Positions 14,877 through 23,805 of a DNA stretch of 64,000 nucleotides are shown here, one piece after another. The translations under genes were made by a program, and so were the position numbers. Under the pieces are notes generated by a model. The model was not told the origin of the DNA. It worked only from the letters and a program-made list of their open reading frames with translations, and ran no database searches. Positions within the stretch are counted from its first letter, which is position 1. Each line of letters starts with the position of its first letter. This DNA comes from Aquabacterium sp. NJ1 (GTDB lineage: Bacteria; Pseudomonadota; Gammaproteobacteria; Burkholderiales; Burkholderiaceae_C): NCBI RefSeq assembly GCF_000768065.1, contig NZ_JRKM01000001.1, positions 4,322,001 through 4,386,000 of the forward strand, in the 5' to 3' direction.

Positions 14877-16463
14877 TCAGGCGGCTTCTGCGGTGTAGGC
14901 GCCCTGGCGGATCGAGGCATCGCCGCGAGGCTGGTGGCTGATCTCACCGCGTGCGATGCGGCCGGTGTAGTCAGCAAACCAGCTCAGCGCTGCTTTTTCG
15001 ATGAACTCGTGGGCGTACTGGTCAACGGGTTCGATGCCGGCGGCCTGGAGCTCGTCACGGGGGCAGGCGCCGATCTTGGCGACCAGCACGGCGTGGCAGT
15101 CGTTGATGGCCTTGACGATGGACGGCAGTTGCTCGTCTTCGCCATAACCGCCCTGACAGTACAGGTCCACACGGCGGTGACCGACGAACAGGGCCTCTTG
15201 CGCAGAGACCTCGAAGATCTGGAACTCGGTGGCATGCCCGAAGTGCAGGTTGACGCGACCATGGCCTTCGGTGGCCACGGCGACCAGCACCTTCATGTCG
15301 GGGGCCACTTCGCCCATCTGGGCCTTGGCGCTGGCCAGCGCTTCTTGCTTGGCCGCGTGTTGCGACTGGCGCTCTTCTTCGACCTTGTCCTGGTAGTGCT
15401 TGCGCTTGTCCAGGTCGTAGACGATCTCCATCTCTTCGATCTTGTCGAGCGTGAACTCTTCGGAGCGATCCTCGCCCAGCAAACCCACGGCATCAGCACG
15501 GCATTGCCTGCAATGGCGCATCAGGTTCGCGCCGCCCATGCAGGCGTCCTGCACGGCCTTGAGCTCTTGCGCCGTGGGGCCGCGCTGGCCGGTCAGGCCG
15601 AACACGGTGCCGTGCTCGGCTTCGGAGATCAGCGGCATGATGTTGTGCAGGAAGGCGCCGCGTTTCTTGACCTCTCGGTTCACCTCGATGAGGTGCTCGT
15701 CGTTGATGCCGGGTATCAGCACCGAGTTGATCTTGGTGAGCACGCCACGCGCCGTCAGCATCTCCAGGCCGAGCATCTGGCGTTCATGCAGGATCCTGGC
15801 GGCTTCATAGCCGGTCACGCGCTTGTGATCCCAGAAGATCCACGGGTAGATCTTCTCGCCCACGGCCGGGTCGACCATGTTGATGGTGATGGTGACGTGG
15901 TCGATGTTGTACTTGCAGATCTCGTCGACCAGATCGGGCAGGGCCAGGCCATTGGTGGAGATGCACAGCTTGATGTCCGGTGCCGTTTCCTGCAGCATGC
16001 GGAAGGTGTCGAAGGTCTTCTTGGGGTTGGCAAGCGAGTCGCCGGGGCCGGCCACGCCGAGCACGGTCATCTGCGGGATCTCGCTGGCCACGGCCAGCAC
16101 CTTCTTGACGGCCTGTTCGGGCGTGAGCTTCTGAGAGACCACACCGGGGCGCGACTCGTTGGAGCAGTCGTACTTGCGGTTGCAGTAGTTGCACTGGATG
16201 TTGCAGGCCGGGGCCACGGCCACGTGCATGCGGGCATAGTGGTGGTGGGCCTCTTCGGAGTAGCAGGGGTGGTTCTTGACCTTTTCCCAGATCTCTGCGG
16301 GCATGTCATCGGGCCCGCCCGACGAGCCGCAACTGGCCTTGCCCTCGCCGCCGGTGGTGCCGCAGCCCCCGCCGGATGAAACAGGTTCAACTGGTGCGCC
16401 CAGCGGGCGGATCTGGCCGATGCCGATGAAGGCCTTGGCGGCCAGTGATGACGATGCGTCCAT
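14877..16463 (-). CDS. nifB: Nitrogenase FeMo-cofactor biosynthesis protein NifB
   Basis: This 528-residue radical-SAM enzyme makes NifB-co, the 8Fe-9S-C precursor of FeMo-co. The N-terminal extension is Gly/Ser/Cys-rich, with Cys34 and Cys45. The substrate-cluster motif [17 protein letters not shown] lies near 65-81, and the SAM-cluster cysteines are Cys87, Cys91 and Cys94 (CNIQCNYC). The catalytic barrel runs to about 330. A charged linker leads to the C-terminal NifX/NafY-like domain (about 390-510), with [19 protein letters not shown]. It is the first gene of the minus-strand operon. Its promoter region at 16509-16636 has sigma-54, IHF and NifA elements, so it should be expressed only under nitrogen limitation and low oxygen. 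Confidence 0.97.
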   Translation of the reverse strand: MDASSSLAAKAFIGIGQIRPLGAPVEPVSSGGGCGTTGGEGKASCGSSGGPDDMPAEIWEKVKNHPCYSEEAHHHYARMHVAVAPACNIQCNYCNRKYDCSNESRPGVVSQKLTPEQAVKKVLAVASEIPQMTVLGVAGPGDSLANPKKTFDTFRMLQETAPDIKLCISTNGLALPDLVDEICKYNIDHVTITINMVDPAVGEKIYPWIFWDHKRVTGYEAARILHERQMLGLEMLTARGVLTKINSVLIPGINDEHLIEVNREVKKRGAFLHNIMPLISEAEHGTVFGLTGQRGPTAQELKAVQDACMGGANLMRHCRQCRADAVGLLGEDRSEEFTLDKIEEMEIVYDLDKRKHYQDKVEEERQSQHAAKQEALASAKAQMGEVAPDMKVLVAVATEGHGRVNLHFGHATEFQIFEVSAQEALFVGHRRVDLYCQGGYGEDEQLPSIVKAINDCHAVLVAKIGACPRDELQAAGIEPVDQYAHEFIEKAALSWFADYTGRIARGEISHQPRGDASIRQGAYTAEAA

Positions 16464-16508
16464 TTGGTTTCCCCGTCAGTGGGCCGAGGGCCCGGAATGA
16501 GGGGCCTT

Positions 16509-16525
16509 TTGCCAGTTCCGTGCCA
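16509..16525 (-). promoter_or_regulatory. Sigma-54 (-24/-12) promoter of the nifB operon
   Basis: Read on the minus strand, the site is TGGCACGGAACTGGCAA. It matches TGGCAC-N5-TTGCA with GG and GC exactly 10 bp apart; one base in the -12 box differs (TGGC for TTGC). It ends 46 bp before the nifB ATG. Confidence 0.85.
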
Positions 16526-16542
16526 CCTTTTTGAGTACGGAA

Positions 16543-16555
16543 AATCAAGCACTTA
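16543..16555. promoter_or_regulatory. IHF-binding site between NifA site and nifB promoter
   Basis: AATCAAGCACTTA is a perfect match to the IHF consensus WATCAANNNNTTR. It sits between the sigma-54 promoter and the upstream NifA site, the usual place for IHF to bend DNA and bring NifA to RNA polymerase. Confidence 0.7.
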
Positions 16556-16620
16556 GCGCGCTTTTGAACAGCCGGGCGACGCTGCGTGAATGCTTTGGTA
16601 CAGGCCTTGTCGCAAGGCGC

Positions 16621-16636
16621 TGTCATGGTTCTGACA
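16621..16636. promoter_or_regulatory. NifA upstream activator sequence (TGT-N10-ACA)
   Basis: TGTCATGGTTCTGACA is an exact TGT-N10-ACA element. Its near edge is about 95 bp from the nifB -24 box and 43 bp from the nifQ -24 box, so one NifA site could serve both divergent promoters. No second perfect copy was found in the gap. Confidence 0.8.
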
Positions 16637-16678
16637 AAGCTGACACGAGTGCATTGACCTGACGCCGTGCAGCCGGCT

Positions 16679-16694
16679 CGGCACGTGTCTTGCA
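16679..16694 (+). promoter_or_regulatory. Sigma-54 (-24/-12) promoter of nifQ
   Basis: CGGCACGTGTCTTGCA matches TGGCAC-N5-TTGCA at all but the first base, with GG and GC 10 bp apart. It points rightward. The expected transcript start is about 16705, which excludes the upstream in-frame start at 16667 and supports the nifQ ATG at 16742. Confidence 0.85.
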
Positions 16695-16741
16695 CGTTGT
16701 TCCGGGTGTCTTACAGCCGCATGCACGGTCGGGAGTTGCAC

Positions 16742-17179
16742 ATGGGCGCGATCAGCATTCCACTCAGCCAGTTAGAGCCCCGCCTGACGCTGCCCGCGCA
16801 AGTGGGGGAGCCTTTGCCCCAGCCCACCTTGAGCTGGCAGGCCGATGGCAGTGGGCGGCATGACGATGAAATCGAAGACCTGGTGGCCTTGCTGATGGAA
16901 CACGCCACTTACCCAGGCGTGTTGTCGCGCCATCTGGCGCGGGCATTGGCCGAAGCCAGCATGGGCCCCAACCATTTGTGGGAAGACCTGGGGCTGGCCA
17001 GCCGGGATCAGCTCAATGCGCTGATGCAGGCGCACTTCACGTCATTGAAGGCGCTGAACGTGAACAACATGCGCTGGAAAAAGTTCTTCTACCGCACGCT
17101 GTGCGAGCGCGCGGACATCCTGATCTGCAAATCACCCCACTGCGAGCAGTGCGACGACAAGCCGCAGTGCTTCGAGTGA
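16742..17179 (+). CDS. nifQ: Molybdenum-donor protein NifQ
   Basis: The 145-residue protein ends in the NifQ cysteine motif: Cys129, Cys134, Cys137 and Cys143 (C-x4-C-x2-C-x5-C, ICKSPHCEQCDDKPQCFE). This motif ligates the Mo-Fe3-S4 cluster used to pass molybdenum to NifEN. The helical body contains HLWEDLGLASRDQLNALM and NVNNMRWKKFFYR, typical of the family. The ATG at 16742 has GGGAG upstream and lies downstream of the sigma-54 promoter at 16679. The protein is a little shorter at the N-terminus than many NifQ proteins (about 170-200 residues). It stands alone, divergent from the nifB operon. Confidence 0.93.
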   Translation: MGAISIPLSQLEPRLTLPAQVGEPLPQPTLSWQADGSGRHDDEIEDLVALLMEHATYPGVLSRHLARALAEASMGPNHLWEDLGLASRDQLNALMQAHFTSLKALNVNNMRWKKFFYRTLCERADILICKSPHCEQCDDKPQCFE

Positions 17180-17191
17180 GCCCTTGGCTGA

Positions 17192-17431
17192 TCAGTTGGG
17201 TTTGCGCAGGGCCACGTCGAGCTGGTCGACCACCTCGGCCCAGTCGGCGTCTTCCAGCAACTCTTCCCTCAGAAGGGCTGCTTGAGCCGGCGACCAGAAA
17301 GGCGCATCGGCCAGCTTCACGTTGGGTGACAGCCGTGCATGGATGTTCAGAAAGCGCGCGATGCCGAGTTCGTCATTGGGCAGGCCCAGTTGGGCGAACA
17401 GCTCGGGGAGTCGGTGAAACGATGGGTTCAT
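17192..17431 (-). CDS. DUF2789 family small protein
   Basis: The 79-residue protein fits DUF2789 over its whole length: MNPSFHRLPELFAQLGLPND at the start, LADAPFWSPAQAALLREELL in the middle and ADWAEVVDQLDVALR at the end. The family is confined mostly to gamma- and betaproteobacteria and has no known function. It ends 12 bp beyond the convergent nifQ stop. Nothing ties it to nitrogen fixation except position. Confidence 0.85.
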   Translation of the reverse strand: MNPSFHRLPELFAQLGLPNDELGIARFLNIHARLSPNVKLADAPFWSPAQAALLREELLEDADWAEVVDQLDVALRKPN

Positions 17432-17582
17432 GGCTGCACCTCGCGGTGGGGACGGTGGCCCGGGTGGGCCCCATGCTTCATGATCAGTGAAAAGGGCTGG
17501 CTTGTCAGCCTTCGCGTGGTTTCACCCTGCTGGCGTCGAACTGAATGCAAAATGGGCCGCATCGACACAAGAGAGGCTCAAC

Positions 17583-18461
17583 ATGGATGCTCGCCTGACC
17601 TTGAACGGCCACGTCAGTGACCTGGGCGGTGGCTTTGTGGTGCGGCGCCTGCTGCCCGCGGCGAGGCGTCAATCCGTCGGCCCCTTCATCTTCTTTGACC
17701 ATTTCGGGCCATTGGTTCAGCAGCCTGATGCGCAAACCGATGTTCGCCCGCATCCGCATATCGGGCTGGCCACGGTGACCTACCTGTTCGAAGGCGCCAT
17801 GATGCACCGTGACAGCCTGGGCTCGGTGCAACGCATCGAGCCCGGCGCCATCAACTGGATGACCGCAGGCAGTGGCATCGTGCATTCCGAGCGCACGCCC
17901 GATGACCTGCGCCACGTGACGCGCCCCATGCACGGCTTGCAGTTGTGGGTGGCCTTGCCGCAGGCGTTGGAGGAGGTGTCGCCCAGCTTCACGCATACCC
18001 CGGCCGACGCCATCCCCGAGGTGCGCTTGCCGGGGTGCTGTGTTCGCGTGCTGGTGGGGCAGGGCTGGCAAGTGAGCTCGCCGGTCAAGGCGGCATCACC
18101 GACCCTGTACCTGGACGTGCAGCTGGATGCCGGTTGTAGCCTGGACCTGCCGGCCTTGGCGCCGGAGATGGCGGTCTACACCGTGGCGCAGGCTTTGACG
18201 CTGGATGGCGAGGCCTTGCCGGCTCAAACGATGGCGATGTTGAGCGGCGCCACCCGCTTGGCCAATGAAGGCGATGCACCCGCGCGCTTTGTCGTGATCG
18301 GCGGCGAGCCGCTGGACGGCCCGCGCTTCATCTGGTGGAACTTCGTGTCCAGCGACAAGGCCCGCATCACCCGTGCGGCGCAGGACTGGGCGGATGCCCG
18401 CTTTGCCAACGTGCCTGGCGAGACCGAGCGCATCGAGCTGCCCGCTAGGCGGCCTTGGTGA
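17583..18461 (+). CDS. Pirin family protein (cupin)
   Basis: The 292-residue double-cupin protein carries the pirin signature. RPHPHIGLATVTYLFEG supplies two metal His, MMHRDSLGS follows, and MTAGSGIVHSE supplies the third His and a Glu. Bacterial pirins bind Fe or Ni; some have quercetinase activity and others regulate metabolic enzymes. The ATG at 17583 is preceded by AGAGAGG, and an upstream in-frame start at 17487 lacks homology to the family. The last 17 bp overlap the convergent TPR gene. Confidence 0.88.
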   Translation: MDARLTLNGHVSDLGGGFVVRRLLPAARRQSVGPFIFFDHFGPLVQQPDAQTDVRPHPHIGLATVTYLFEGAMMHRDSLGSVQRIEPGAINWMTAGSGIVHSERTPDDLRHVTRPMHGLQLWVALPQALEEVSPSFTHTPADAIPEVRLPGCCVRVLVGQGWQVSSPVKAASPTLYLDVQLDAGCSLDLPALAPEMAVYTVAQALTLDGEALPAQTMAMLSGATRLANEGDAPARFVVIGGEPLDGPRFIWWNFVSSDKARITRAAQDWADARFANVPGETERIELPARRPW

Positions 18462-19962
18462 GCAACTGGTCGAGATCGGCCCGCACCGCTTGCAGCACGC
18501 CAGCCCAATCCCCCGGCTTGTCTTGTCGGTAGAGCTTGAGGCTGGGGTACCAGGGGTTGTCCTGGCGGTCCTGCAGCCAGCGCCAGTCGGCGCTGCGCGC
18601 CAGCAGCATCCAGGTGGGCTTGCCCATGGTGGCGGCCAGGTGGGCCAGGCTGGTGTCCACGGCGATCACCACATCCAGCAATTCGCAGATGGCGGCGGCA
18701 TCGGTGAACACCTTCTGCTCGGTACCAAAATGCCGGATGGCCGGATGTGAGGCCAGCACCGCCTGGTCAGACGCGCGCACGTCCTTGTGCAGGCTGATCC
18801 ATTCGACGTCGTCACCCAGGATCTGAACGATGTGCTGCAGCGGGATGCTGCGTTTGTAGTCGTCCACGTGGGAGGGGTTGCCGCTCCAGACCAGGCCGAC
18901 GCGGGGCTTGCGTTTTGCGCCCAGCAAGGTTTGCCAATGCGACAGCTGAGCGGGCTCGACGCGGATCACATCCGGCGGCGGGGGCATGTTGCTCAGATCG
19001 GTCTTGAGCAACATGGGCAGGCTCATCAGCGGGCAATAGAAATCATGTGCGGGTGGCTCGCTGCCTTGGGCAATCAGCTCGACCGAAGGCAGGTGCTGCA
19101 GCAAGTCCATCAAGGCCGGCTGCACCTCGAACACCACGCGCGCGCCCATGCCAGCCAGCAGCGGGGCGTAGCGGCAGAACTGGATGGTGTCACCCAGGCC
19201 TTGTTCGCTGCACACCAGCACGGTCTTGCCCGCCAGCGGCTCAGCGCCGGTCCACATGGGCGCAGCGTAAGTGTCCTTGAGGCCCAATGCCTGTGGCCGT
19301 TTGAGGCGCCACTCGCTTTCCAGCCAGCCTTGCTCGAACTCGCCCAGGCGCAGCAGCAGCATGCCCAGGTTCCAGTGCGCATCCACCGACTCGGGATTGA
19401 GCTCGATGGCGCGGTTCAGGCTGGCGCGCGCCTCGTCGTAGCGCAGCAGGTCGCTCAGCACGGTGGCGCGGTTGTTGTAGGCCGCGAAGTAGACCGGGTC
19501 CAGCTCGATGGCCTTGTCGAAGTCCTGCAAGGCTTCATCCAGCCGGTTGAGCTTGCCCAGGGTGTTGCCCCGGTTGTTGTAGGACTTGGGGGCCTTGGGG
19601 TCCAGCGAGATCGCCTTGTTGTAGTTCAGCAGGGCCAGGTCGTACTGGCGCAGCTCCATGTAGGCAGCACCCCGGTTGTTGAGCGCGCTGACGCTGTCGC
19701 GGTCGATCTTGAGCGCGCGGGTGATCAGGTCGACGGCCTTGTCGGCATGGCCCAGTTGCAGCGAGATCACGCCGGCGAGGTGCAGGGCGTCGAAGTGCTT
19801 GGGTTGGGCCTGGATGACCTGCTCATAAAGCTGCAGCGCCTGCGCCAACTGGCCGCCCTGGTGCAGCGCCCAGGCTTGCTGGAAGCGCGCTTGCGCCTGC
19901 ACGGCGGCTGGCTGCGCGAACATGCCGGATGTCTTCAGGGAAAAGGGCGGGTTGGCTTTCAT
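18445..19962 (-). CDS. TPR protein with glycosyltransferase-9-like C-terminal domain
   Basis: The 505-residue protein begins with about six TPR units (residues 20-240), with repeats such as ALNNRGAAYMELRQYDLALL and AYNNRATVLSDLLRYDEARA. The C-terminal half has LVCSEQGLGDTIQFCRYAPLL, VGLVWSGNP and AVDTSLAHLAATMGKPTWML. This is the GT-B-like (ADP-heptose-transferase-like) pattern found in many bacterial TPR proteins that may glycosylate proteins or flagellin. The catalytic role is inferred from the fold. It is not obviously linked to its neighbours. Its end overlaps the pirin gene by 17 bp. Confidence 0.8.
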   Translation of the reverse strand: MKANPPFSLKTSGMFAQPAAVQAQARFQQAWALHQGGQLAQALQLYEQVIQAQPKHFDALHLAGVISLQLGHADKAVDLITRALKIDRDSVSALNNRGAAYMELRQYDLALLNYNKAISLDPKAPKSYNNRGNTLGKLNRLDEALQDFDKAIELDPVYFAAYNNRATVLSDLLRYDEARASLNRAIELNPESVDAHWNLGMLLLRLGEFEQGWLESEWRLKRPQALGLKDTYAAPMWTGAEPLAGKTVLVCSEQGLGDTIQFCRYAPLLAGMGARVVFEVQPALMDLLQHLPSVELIAQGSEPPAHDFYCPLMSLPMLLKTDLSNMPPPPDVIRVEPAQLSHWQTLLGAKRKPRVGLVWSGNPSHVDDYKRSIPLQHIVQILGDDVEWISLHKDVRASDQAVLASHPAIRHFGTEQKVFTDAAAICELLDVVIAVDTSLAHLAATMGKPTWMLLARSADWRWLQDRQDNPWYPSLKLYRQDKPGDWAGVLQAVRADLDQLLTKAA

Positions 19963-20025
19963 CGTGGGCCTACTTTAACCGAGGCCACCTGATGCCCTTT
20001 CCCTGCGAATCCCCCGGTCTGCGGG

Positions 20026-21684
20026 TCAGAACTTGCGCACTTCGATGTCGTATTTCTGCAGGGCGTACCCCATCTGTCGAGGGGTGATGTTGAGCAGGCG
20101 CGCTGCCTTGGCCTGCACCCAGCCGCACTTCTCCATGGCCCAGATGAGCCGGTCGCGTTCGCCCTCGGGCTTGTCGTCGGTGGCCACGGCGGCACCGCCA
20201 CCCTGAGGCTGCCCGTATTCCGCCCCCCCATAGCCTGCAGATGCCTCCCTGGGCGGGGCTTCCGTCACGGGGATGGCGATGGGGCGGCCGGGTTTGACCG
20301 CGTCTTCACGGTCGATGTAGTGCAGCACCTGGGTCAGGCAGCGGTTGTCATGGCAGGGGAAGCTCAGGTCGGTCAGGTCTTCGTTCAGCGCCATGGTGGC
20401 GGTGCGCTCGACGCAGTTCTCCAGCTCGCGCACATTGCCCGGCCAGTAGCAGCTGGTCAGCACCTTCAGGGCGCGTGGCGTGACCTTGACCTTGCGGCTG
20501 TTCTCGCGGTTGAAGCGTGCCAGGAAGTGCTCGACCATCAAGGGGATGTCTTCGCGGCGCTCACGCAGCGGTGGCAGGAAGATGCTGACCACGTTGATGC
20601 GGTAGTACAGGTCGGCGCGGAACTCGCCGGCCGCCACCATCTTTTCCAGATTGCGGTTGGTGGCCATCACCAGGCGCACGTCCACCTTGATGGGGTGGCT
20701 GCCACCGACGCGCTCGAACTCCTTTTCCTGCAGGACGCGCAGCAGCTTGGCCTGGAAAGAGGCCGAGATGTCGCCGATTTCATCGAGGAACAGCGTGCCG
20801 CCGTGGGCCATCTCGAAGCGTCCCTTGCGCGAGCCAACCGCCCCGGTGAACGCACCTTTTTCATGGCCGAACAGTTCGGACTCCAGCAGCGATTCGGTCA
20901 GCGCCGCACAGTTCACACGCACGAAGGCCGCATCCTTGCGGGGCGACAGGTTGTGCACGGCCCGCGCGATCACTTCCTTGCCGGTGCCGCTTTCGCCCCG
21001 CAGCAAGACCGTGGTCTTGGTGGGCGCCACCTGGTGCACCTCGGCAAACACCTCCTGCATGCGCGGCGAGCTGCCAATGGCCATGTCCAGCTGGAACACC
21101 GGCTTGAGCGCCTTGGACAGGCGGCGAGCCTCTTCATACAGGCGGCCTTGTTCGGCGCTCACGCCGCGGTGCAGCAGCAGGTTCTGCCCCATGAGGCTGG
21201 CCACCATGGACAGCAGGCGCAGGTCTTCGTCGAACACGCCGGAGCGGGTGGTGACGCTACGGTCCATGGTCAGCACGCCCAGCGTGCGGCGGTCGGCCTT
21301 GATGGGCGTGGCGATGTAGGCGATGGTCTCATCCGGTGATTGATCGGCCGCGCCCGTGCGGTTGAGGAACATGGGCTCGGCAGAGATGTCAGGCACCACC
21401 ATGGGCACGCCCGTGCTGAAGACCCGACCGACGATGCCTTCTCCCACTGAAAAGCTCAGCTTCGCAGACTCGTCGCGTGACAAGCCCACCGAGCACATGC
21501 CGCACAGCGGGCCCTCTTCGGTCTGCAAGATGACGGCGCCCCGCCGCCAACCCATCATGGACACCAGCACATTGAGCGCTTCACGGAAGGTTTTGTGAAT
21601 GTCGAGCGAGGCGCCCAGGATCTTGCTGACCTGGTAGACGGTCAACAGTTCAATGCTTGCGCGTTCGTGGTGCATGCTGACCAT
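20026..21684 (-). CDS. nifA: Nif-specific sigma-54 activator NifA
   Basis: The 552-residue regulator has an N-terminal GAF domain (about 10-165). The AAA+ domain follows, with Walker A GESGTGKE, the sigma-54 loop GAFTGA, and Walker [14 protein letters not shown]-terminal Fis-type helix-turn-helix has [20 protein letters not shown]. The AAA+ end and interdomain linker hold four cysteines spaced C-x11-C-x19-C-x4-C (from SCYWPGN to PCHDNRC), the mark of oxygen-sensitive NifA from rhizobia, Azospirillum and Herbaspirillum. GAGGAAG precedes the ATG at 21684; 15 further in-frame residues upstream are unlikely to be used. It should activate the 16509 and 16679 promoters. No sigma-54 site was seen before nifA itself. 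Confidence 0.96.
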   Translation of the reverse strand: MVSMHHERASIELLTVYQVSKILGASLDIHKTFREALNVLVSMMGWRRGAVILQTEEGPLCGMCSVGLSRDESAKLSFSVGEGIVGRVFSTGVPMVVPDISAEPMFLNRTGAADQSPDETIAYIATPIKADRRTLGVLTMDRSVTTRSGVFDEDLRLLSMVASLMGQNLLLHRGVSAEQGRLYEEARRLSKALKPVFQLDMAIGSSPRMQEVFAEVHQVAPTKTTVLLRGESGTGKEVIARAVHNLSPRKDAAFVRVNCAALTESLLESELFGHEKGAFTGAVGSRKGRFEMAHGGTLFLDEIGDISASFQAKLLRVLQEKEFERVGGSHPIKVDVRLVMATNRNLEKMVAAGEFRADLYYRINVVSIFLPPLRERREDIPLMVEHFLARFNRENSRKVKVTPRALKVLTSCYWPGNVRELENCVERTATMALNEDLTDLSFPCHDNRCLTQVLHYIDREDAVKPGRPIAIPVTEAPPREASAGYGGAEYGQPQGGGAAVATDDKPEGERDRLIWAMEKCGWVQAKAARLLNITPRQMGYALQKYDIEVRKF

Positions 21685-21833
21685 GGCGGTTCTTCCTCGC
21701 AGTGTGATGGTGCAGACCCACCGACGCATTCACCGACATGGGTCGACTTTTGATCGACAAACGGGAACGCAACCCTGCATGGGGCCTGATGCTGGCATGA
21801 TCTGCAAAAAGCAGGCCTGATAAAGTCGCAGGC

Positions 21834-23264
21834 ATGCCTGCAGCACCGTTTCAACCCATGGTCTTTGTGGACCTGGAGACCACCGGGTCCACCGGCACCG
21901 TGGACCGCATCACCGAGATCGGCATCGTCGAACTCAACGAAGAGGGCGAAGCCCGCGAGTGGTCCAGCCTGGTGAACCCCCAGACCACCATCCCCAGCTT
22001 CATCCAGTCCCTCACCGGCATCACCAACGACATGGTGGCGGGTGCCCCCACCTTCGCCGAGCTGGCCGACGAGGTGCTGTCGCGCCTGCATGGGCGCTTG
22101 TTCGTCGCCCATAACGCACGGTTTGACTATGGCTTTCTGAAAAGCGAGTTCAAGCGCCTGGGCCTGGATTTCAAGGCGCCGGTGCTGTGCACCGTCAAGC
22201 TCTCGCGCAAGCTGTTTCCGCAATACAGCAAACACAATCTGGACGCCCTGGTCGAACGCCACGGCCTGCACATGCCGGCGCGCCACCGCGCCCTGGCCGA
22301 CGCCGACGTGCTGCGCCAGTTCTGGCAGGTGCTGCAAGCCCAGTTGCCCGCCGAGACCTTGCAGGAAGCCGTGGACAGCCTGACGGGCCGCAGCAGCTGG
22401 CCCACGCACCTGGACCCGGCCTTGCTCGATGCGCTGCCCGAGCGCCATGGTGTCTACCTTTTTTACGGTGACAACGATCTGCCGCTGTACATCGGCAAGG
22501 CCAACAACCTGCGCCAGCGCGTGCTGTCGCACTTCAGTGCGGACCACCGCATCGCCAAGGAGATGAGCCTGTCACAACAGGTGCGTCGCCTGGAGTGGGT
22601 CGAGACCACTGGCGAGATGGGCGCTTTGCTCAAGGAGGCGCAGCTCATCAAGCAATGGCAGCCCACGCACAACCGGCGCCTGCGCCGCAACAACGAGCTG
22701 TGCACGTGGCGGCTGGTGCCAATGTCTGATGCGGCTGGTGATGAGGGCGACGCCGAAGCCCCCGTCAGGCCCGAGCTGGCCTGGGCGCGCGACCTGGACT
22801 GGGGCCGCCAGGACCAGGTGTACGGCCTGTTTGGCAGCCAGAAGGACGCACTCAAGACCCTGCGCGAGATCGCCGAGTCAGCGCAACTCTGCCTGGTGAC
22901 GCTGGGGCTGGAGAAGGTGGCAGCAGGCCGCCCGTGCTTTGGCTACCAGTTGCACCAGTGCAGCGGCGTGTGCATCGGCGAAGAGAGCCTGTCCGACCAC
23001 AGCAAGCGCTTGCGCACTGTGATGGCTGACTGGCGTGTGCAGACCTGGCCTTATGGCGGGCCGGTCGCGGTGCAGGAAGGTCAGGGCTGGCACGTGCTGG
23101 ATGCCTGGTGCTACCTGGGCACAGCCACCAGCGAAGCGGGCGTGAACGAACTGCTGCAACAGGGGCGCCCGACTTTCGACAAGGACACCTACAAGATCCT
23201 GGTCAGCTGGTTGCCCAGGCAGCGGGTGGAGCCGCTCAGTGGCAGACGGCGTGATCCGTCGTGA
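21834..23264 (+). CDS. DEDDh 3'-5' exonuclease fused to GIY-YIG endonuclease domain
   Basis: The 476-residue protein joins two nuclease modules. Residues 1-175 form a DnaQ/epsilon-like exonuclease with FVDLETTGSTG (Exo I), HNARFDYGFL (Exo II) and HRALADADVL (Exo IIIh). Residues about 200-285 form a UvrC/Cho-like GIY-YIG domain with GVYLFYGDNDLPLYIGKANNLRQR. A C-terminal region includes GRPCFGYQLHQCSGVC. This fused arrangement is common in betaproteobacteria and is thought to act in nucleotide excision repair like Cho. It is divergent from nifA. The 3' end overlaps the lipoprotein gene by 29 bp. Confidence 0.88.
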   Translation: MPAAPFQPMVFVDLETTGSTGTVDRITEIGIVELNEEGEAREWSSLVNPQTTIPSFIQSLTGITNDMVAGAPTFAELADEVLSRLHGRLFVAHNARFDYGFLKSEFKRLGLDFKAPVLCTVKLSRKLFPQYSKHNLDALVERHGLHMPARHRALADADVLRQFWQVLQAQLPAETLQEAVDSLTGRSSWPTHLDPALLDALPERHGVYLFYGDNDLPLYIGKANNLRQRVLSHFSADHRIAKEMSLSQQVRRLEWVETTGEMGALLKEAQLIKQWQPTHNRRLRRNNELCTWRLVPMSDAAGDEGDAEAPVRPELAWARDLDWGRQDQVYGLFGSQKDALKTLREIAESAQLCLVTLGLEKVAAGRPCFGYQLHQCSGVCIGEESLSDHSKRLRTVMADWRVQTWPYGGPVAVQEGQGWHVLDAWCYLGTATSEAGVNELLQQGRPTFDKDTYKILVSWLPRQRVEPLSGRRRDPS

Positions 23265-23712
23265 GGAAGGCCGTCTGGTTGCCGTCGCGGGCCTGAGCCG
23301 AAGCGCAGCGGATGTTGCGCCCTTCGATGACGTTCTGGTCATTCATGCGGCAGTTGTCCGTCTGCAGGCACTGGCGGTTGGTCTGGGTGTCGTACCAGTC
23401 GTTGCGCCAGCTCAGGCGCAGGGATTCGACCGGGCGGCGCGCGCCACCCGTGCTGCTGCACAGGCCATCGGTGATCCAGGCTTCGGTGCGTGAATCGCTG
23501 TAGGCGACGTAGAACTCGTTGCTGTAGCGCAGGTGCAGGCAAAAGGGCTTGCCTGTCACGCCCTGCGCCAGATCGGGCGTCAGGGTGACGCTGTCGACCA
23601 TCATCTCCTCGCTGCTCGCTGGCGGCCGCAAGGTGCACGCGGTGATGGACAGCAAGGCCGGGGCGGCCAGCATACACAGTGCGAGGGCAGGGCGGAGCTT
23701 CATGCGCAACAT
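23236..23712 (-). CDS. Putative lipoprotein of unknown function
   Basis: The 158-residue protein has a lipoprotein signal: a short basic start, a hydrophobic stretch, and a lipobox ending SITAC with the lipidated cysteine at residue 26 (23 if translation starts at the in-frame ATG at 23703). The mature part contains six further cysteines, including RQCLQTDNCRMND and a final HAVCH, suggesting disulfides in the periplasm. No family is recognised. It overlaps the end of the convergent exonuclease gene by 29 bp. Confidence 0.65.
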   Translation of the reverse strand: MLRMKLRPALALCMLAAPALLSITACTLRPPASSEEMMVDSVTLTPDLAQGVTGKPFCLHLRYSNEFYVAYSDSRTEAWITDGLCSSTGGARRPVESLRLSWRNDWYDTQTNRQCLQTDNCRMNDQNVIEGRNIRCASAQARDGNQTAFLTTDHAVCH

Positions 23713-23805
23713 GCTGCCACCTTGTCGACCTGGGCGATAGGCTTTGAAGCACAGGCGCCCAGCCCTTGTTCACGGGATTGGCCAGGGTGGCTCGCCGCGG
23801 CGGGA

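Noticed and set aside
16667..16741. Upstream in-frame start for nifQ at 16667
   Set aside because: It lies before the predicted transcript start of the sigma-54 promoter at 16679-16694, and the extra residues are not NifQ-like.
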